Both the position numbers and the translations under genes were made by a program. Positions 5,772 through 6,647 of a DNA stretch of 6,647 nucleotides are shown in pieces (position 1 is the first letter of the stretch; each line of letters starts with the position of its first letter). Source of the stretch: Magnetococcales bacterium (GTDB taxonomy: Bacteria > Pseudomonadota > Magnetococcia > Magnetococcales > Magnetaquicoccaceae); assembly GCA_015229095.1 (NCBI GenBank), contig JADGCE010000143.1, positions 1 through 6,647 of the forward strand. Reading direction: 5' to 3'. The notes beneath the pieces are model-generated. The model did not search any database. It saw only the letters and a list, made by a program, of their open reading frames with translations, and had not been told where the DNA came from.

Positions 5772-6020
5772 TCACACCGAACCTGTTCCCCCAATAGAGG
5801 AGGTGAATTCAAAAAAAACGGAACTGTCGATGGATCCCAAGGTAGGAGCTGCCGGGTGCTTGATAACCGTATACAGCGACAGCAGACCGCTTTTCCCACG
5901 GATGGGTGTTCTATAACGGCCCACACCCGGCAGCATGAATCTGTCAAAAGGGAACAAACCACGGCTGACGAGCATGGACCGGCTGTAAGGGGTTATCAAG
6001 CCCCACGCAGACTGTACCAC
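5772..6020 (-). CDS. Weak 82-aa hypothetical ORF
   Basis: The ORF starts at GTG with no clear ribosome binding site and ends with TGA at 5772. It lies in the same frame as the beta-barrel fragment, separated from it by two stops. Segments such as SGLLSLYTVIKHPAAPTLG and SSVFFEFTSSIGG have ordinary amino-acid use and might be a decayed part of an outer-membrane gene, but no motif settles it. It could equally be a chance ORF. Confidence 0.25.
   Translation of the reverse strand: MVQSAWGLITPYSRSMLVSRGLFPFDRFMLPGVGRYRTPIRGKSGLLSLYTVIKHPAAPTLGSIDSSVFFEFTSSIGGTGSV
5848..6001. repeat. Linked pair of 11-bp inverted repeats
   Basis: GCTGCCGGGTG (5848-5858) is the exact complement of CACCCGGCAGC (5924-5934). 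Sharing its last base, GCTTGATAACC (5858-5868) is the exact complement of GGTTATCAAGC (5991-6001). So one 21-bp arm has its two halves mirrored at two different places. This could be residue of an excised or rearranged element. The arrangement is seen directly; its meaning is unknown. Confidence 0.45.
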
Positions 6021-6036
6021 TACGTTGCATCATCAT

Positions 6037-6228
6037 TCAAGGTGAACGCTGTTTTTTTGCGATCTGGATTGGCCGCAGGGTTATGGGTAAGACGCAGTTC
6101 TGCTGTTGCGCGCGTTTCCCCGGGGTGATAGCCTGCTTCCCACACAGCAAAATGCCGTCATAGGCGCGCACAGTGACGACAACATCGAAGCGGCCAAGCG
6201 ACCACCCTACCAGCCAGAAACAAGCCAT
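6037..6228 (-). CDS. Hypothetical 63-aa ORF
   Basis: ATG at 6228 is preceded by AAGGGGA about 9 nt upstream, a usable ribosome binding site. The product starts MACFWLVGWSLGRFDVVVTV, continues with YDGILLCGKQAITPGKR and ends in a basic tail. The frame continues open upstream to 6477, but that part is Gly/Cys/Pro-rich shadow-like sequence, so I chose the internal ATG. The VTVRA stretch corresponds to GCGCACAGTGAC, which recurs just after the DUF1640 stop at the right edge (6539-6550). No family is recognised; existence is uncertain. Confidence 0.33.
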   Translation of the reverse strand: MACFWLVGWSLGRFDVVVTVRAYDGILLCGKQAITPGKRAQQQNCVLPITLRPIQIAKKQRSP

Positions 6229-6281
6229 CCGATAATATCCCCTTGGTGGGCAACAATCGGCATCCGCACACCCTCCACATA

Positions 6282-6410
6282 GTGACATATTTTTTACACT
6301 TGGATTTGCTGACCCCTCCTGCTGGGGTAATGGTGACGCTGACCCCAGCCAGGAGGATGGGCCACGACAAGCACCACCCCCTCCACCAGGGCAAGCCGAC
6401 CGGGCAAGGC
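6282..6410. repeat. Copy B of the small-ORF module
   Basis: The left part (6282-6328: GTG, T-run, TTTGCTGACCCCTCCTGC) matches 2596-2640, and the right part (6317-6410) matches 4197-4285 imperfectly. On the plus strand the left part reads MTYFLHLDLLTPPAG, parallel to MSEFFTWSLLTPPAG at 2596, but here no ribosome binding site precedes the GTG. On the minus strand the right part reads GRLALVEGVVLVVAHPPG. Which strand coded originally is unclear. Confidence 0.5.
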
Positions 6411-6564
6411 CGGGACCACCACACGCCACTTGGGTGAATCTCTCCCCCTCCCTGGCTTGGATCGGTGCCAACTCCACCCAGACCGGGCTGGCTACTCCCC
6501 CAGGTGGTTGCGGTGCCGATGGGTGACTATCCAGAATCGCGCACAGTGACAGGAATGGCAGGTT
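6411..6564. other. Intergenic stretch before the second DUF1640 gene
   Basis: I see no supported gene in this stretch. Downstream of the DUF1640 paralog stop, a short GTG frame overlapping that stop reads MKPAIPVTVRDSG. The equivalent frame after the first DUF1640 gene reads MKTAIPQQEESANSM. Both are too short to call as genes. Confidence 0.3.
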
Positions 6565-6647
6565 TCACCGGATAGGTTGTGCAGGAGCTGGTGCCCCAGG
6601 GGGAACAGGGAGCGCAGGGGATGGGGCCATCTGGCGCATCTCCTGGG
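6565..6647 (-). CDS. Second DUF1640-type protein, C-terminus only (partial)
   Basis: The reading frame enters from the right window edge and ends with TGA at 6565-6567. It encodes QEMRQMAPSPALPVPPGAP followed by APAQPIR. The first 19 residues are identical to the tail of the DUF1640 protein at 2653-3138, which then ends VQPAR instead. The rest of the gene, including its coiled coil and transmembrane helix, must lie beyond 6647. As the nucleotide match is perfect right up to the edge, this is a recent paralog or a copy maintained by gene conversion. Its full integrity cannot be judged here. Confidence 0.8.
   Translation of the reverse strand, partial: QEMRQMAPSPALPVPPGAPAPAQPIR
6593..6647. 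repeat. 55-bp direct repeat, copy 2 (DUF1640 tail, cut by window end)
   Basis: Identical to 2675-2729. The pair lies in the same orientation 3918 bp apart, so homologous recombination between the copies could delete the whole intervening segment with its zinc-ribbon and lipoprotein genes. Confidence 0.95.

Noticed and set aside
5663..5962. 99-aa minus-strand open frame overlapping the barrel debris
   Set aside because: It competes with the frame holding the barrel end, is Cys-rich without pattern and has no ribosome site.

Overview
The window looks like an accessory, phage- or plasmid-derived region of a Gram-negative proteobacterium. The evidence is a lipobox lipoprotein, the C-terminal strand of an outer-membrane beta-barrel, a DUF1640-type coiled-coil membrane protein with a second copy starting at the window edge, and the 3' end of a group II intron. 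DUF1640-like genes and this type of replication ATPase are common in Alphaproteobacteria and magnetotactic Magnetococcales-like genomes, but the genus assignment is inference only.

Plus strand, 1-2485: a tightly packed operon. It begins with the C-terminal part of a Toprim-primase/AAA ATPase whose frame is open through the left edge. It continues with a TubC_N-like docking-domain protein (ATGA overlap), a small basic CxxC protein (GTGA overlap) and a 54-aa signal-peptide-like ORF. The last ~210 bp of the ATPase gene hold about eight copies of a 12-bp element (CAATGATGCTCA and its complement) in both orientations around an AT-rich core. Copies lie in different reading frames, so the conservation is at DNA level. 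This is the strongest candidate for an undescribed element, possibly an origin or control site inside the gene.

Minus strand, 3867-2653: a probable transcription unit of a zinc-ribbon-like protein, a weak 65-aa ORF and a DUF1640 coiled-coil/TM protein. Just upstream of the zinc-ribbon gene lies a group II intron domain V hairpin with an incomplete domain VI. No intron-encoded reverse transcriptase was recognised.

Minus strand, 5461-4358: a visibly AT-rich gene for a lipoprotein with a DUF2846-like N-terminal domain and four MORN repeats, probably a horizontally acquired cargo gene. From 5559 to 6560 the sequence is mostly debris: the end of an outer-membrane barrel gene, two weak small ORFs and imperfect repeats. 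At the right edge the C-terminus of a second DUF1640 gene appears, identical over 55 bp to the first. The window is therefore bracketed by two copies of a small-ORF/DUF1640 module, which suggests duplication with later deletion and decay.
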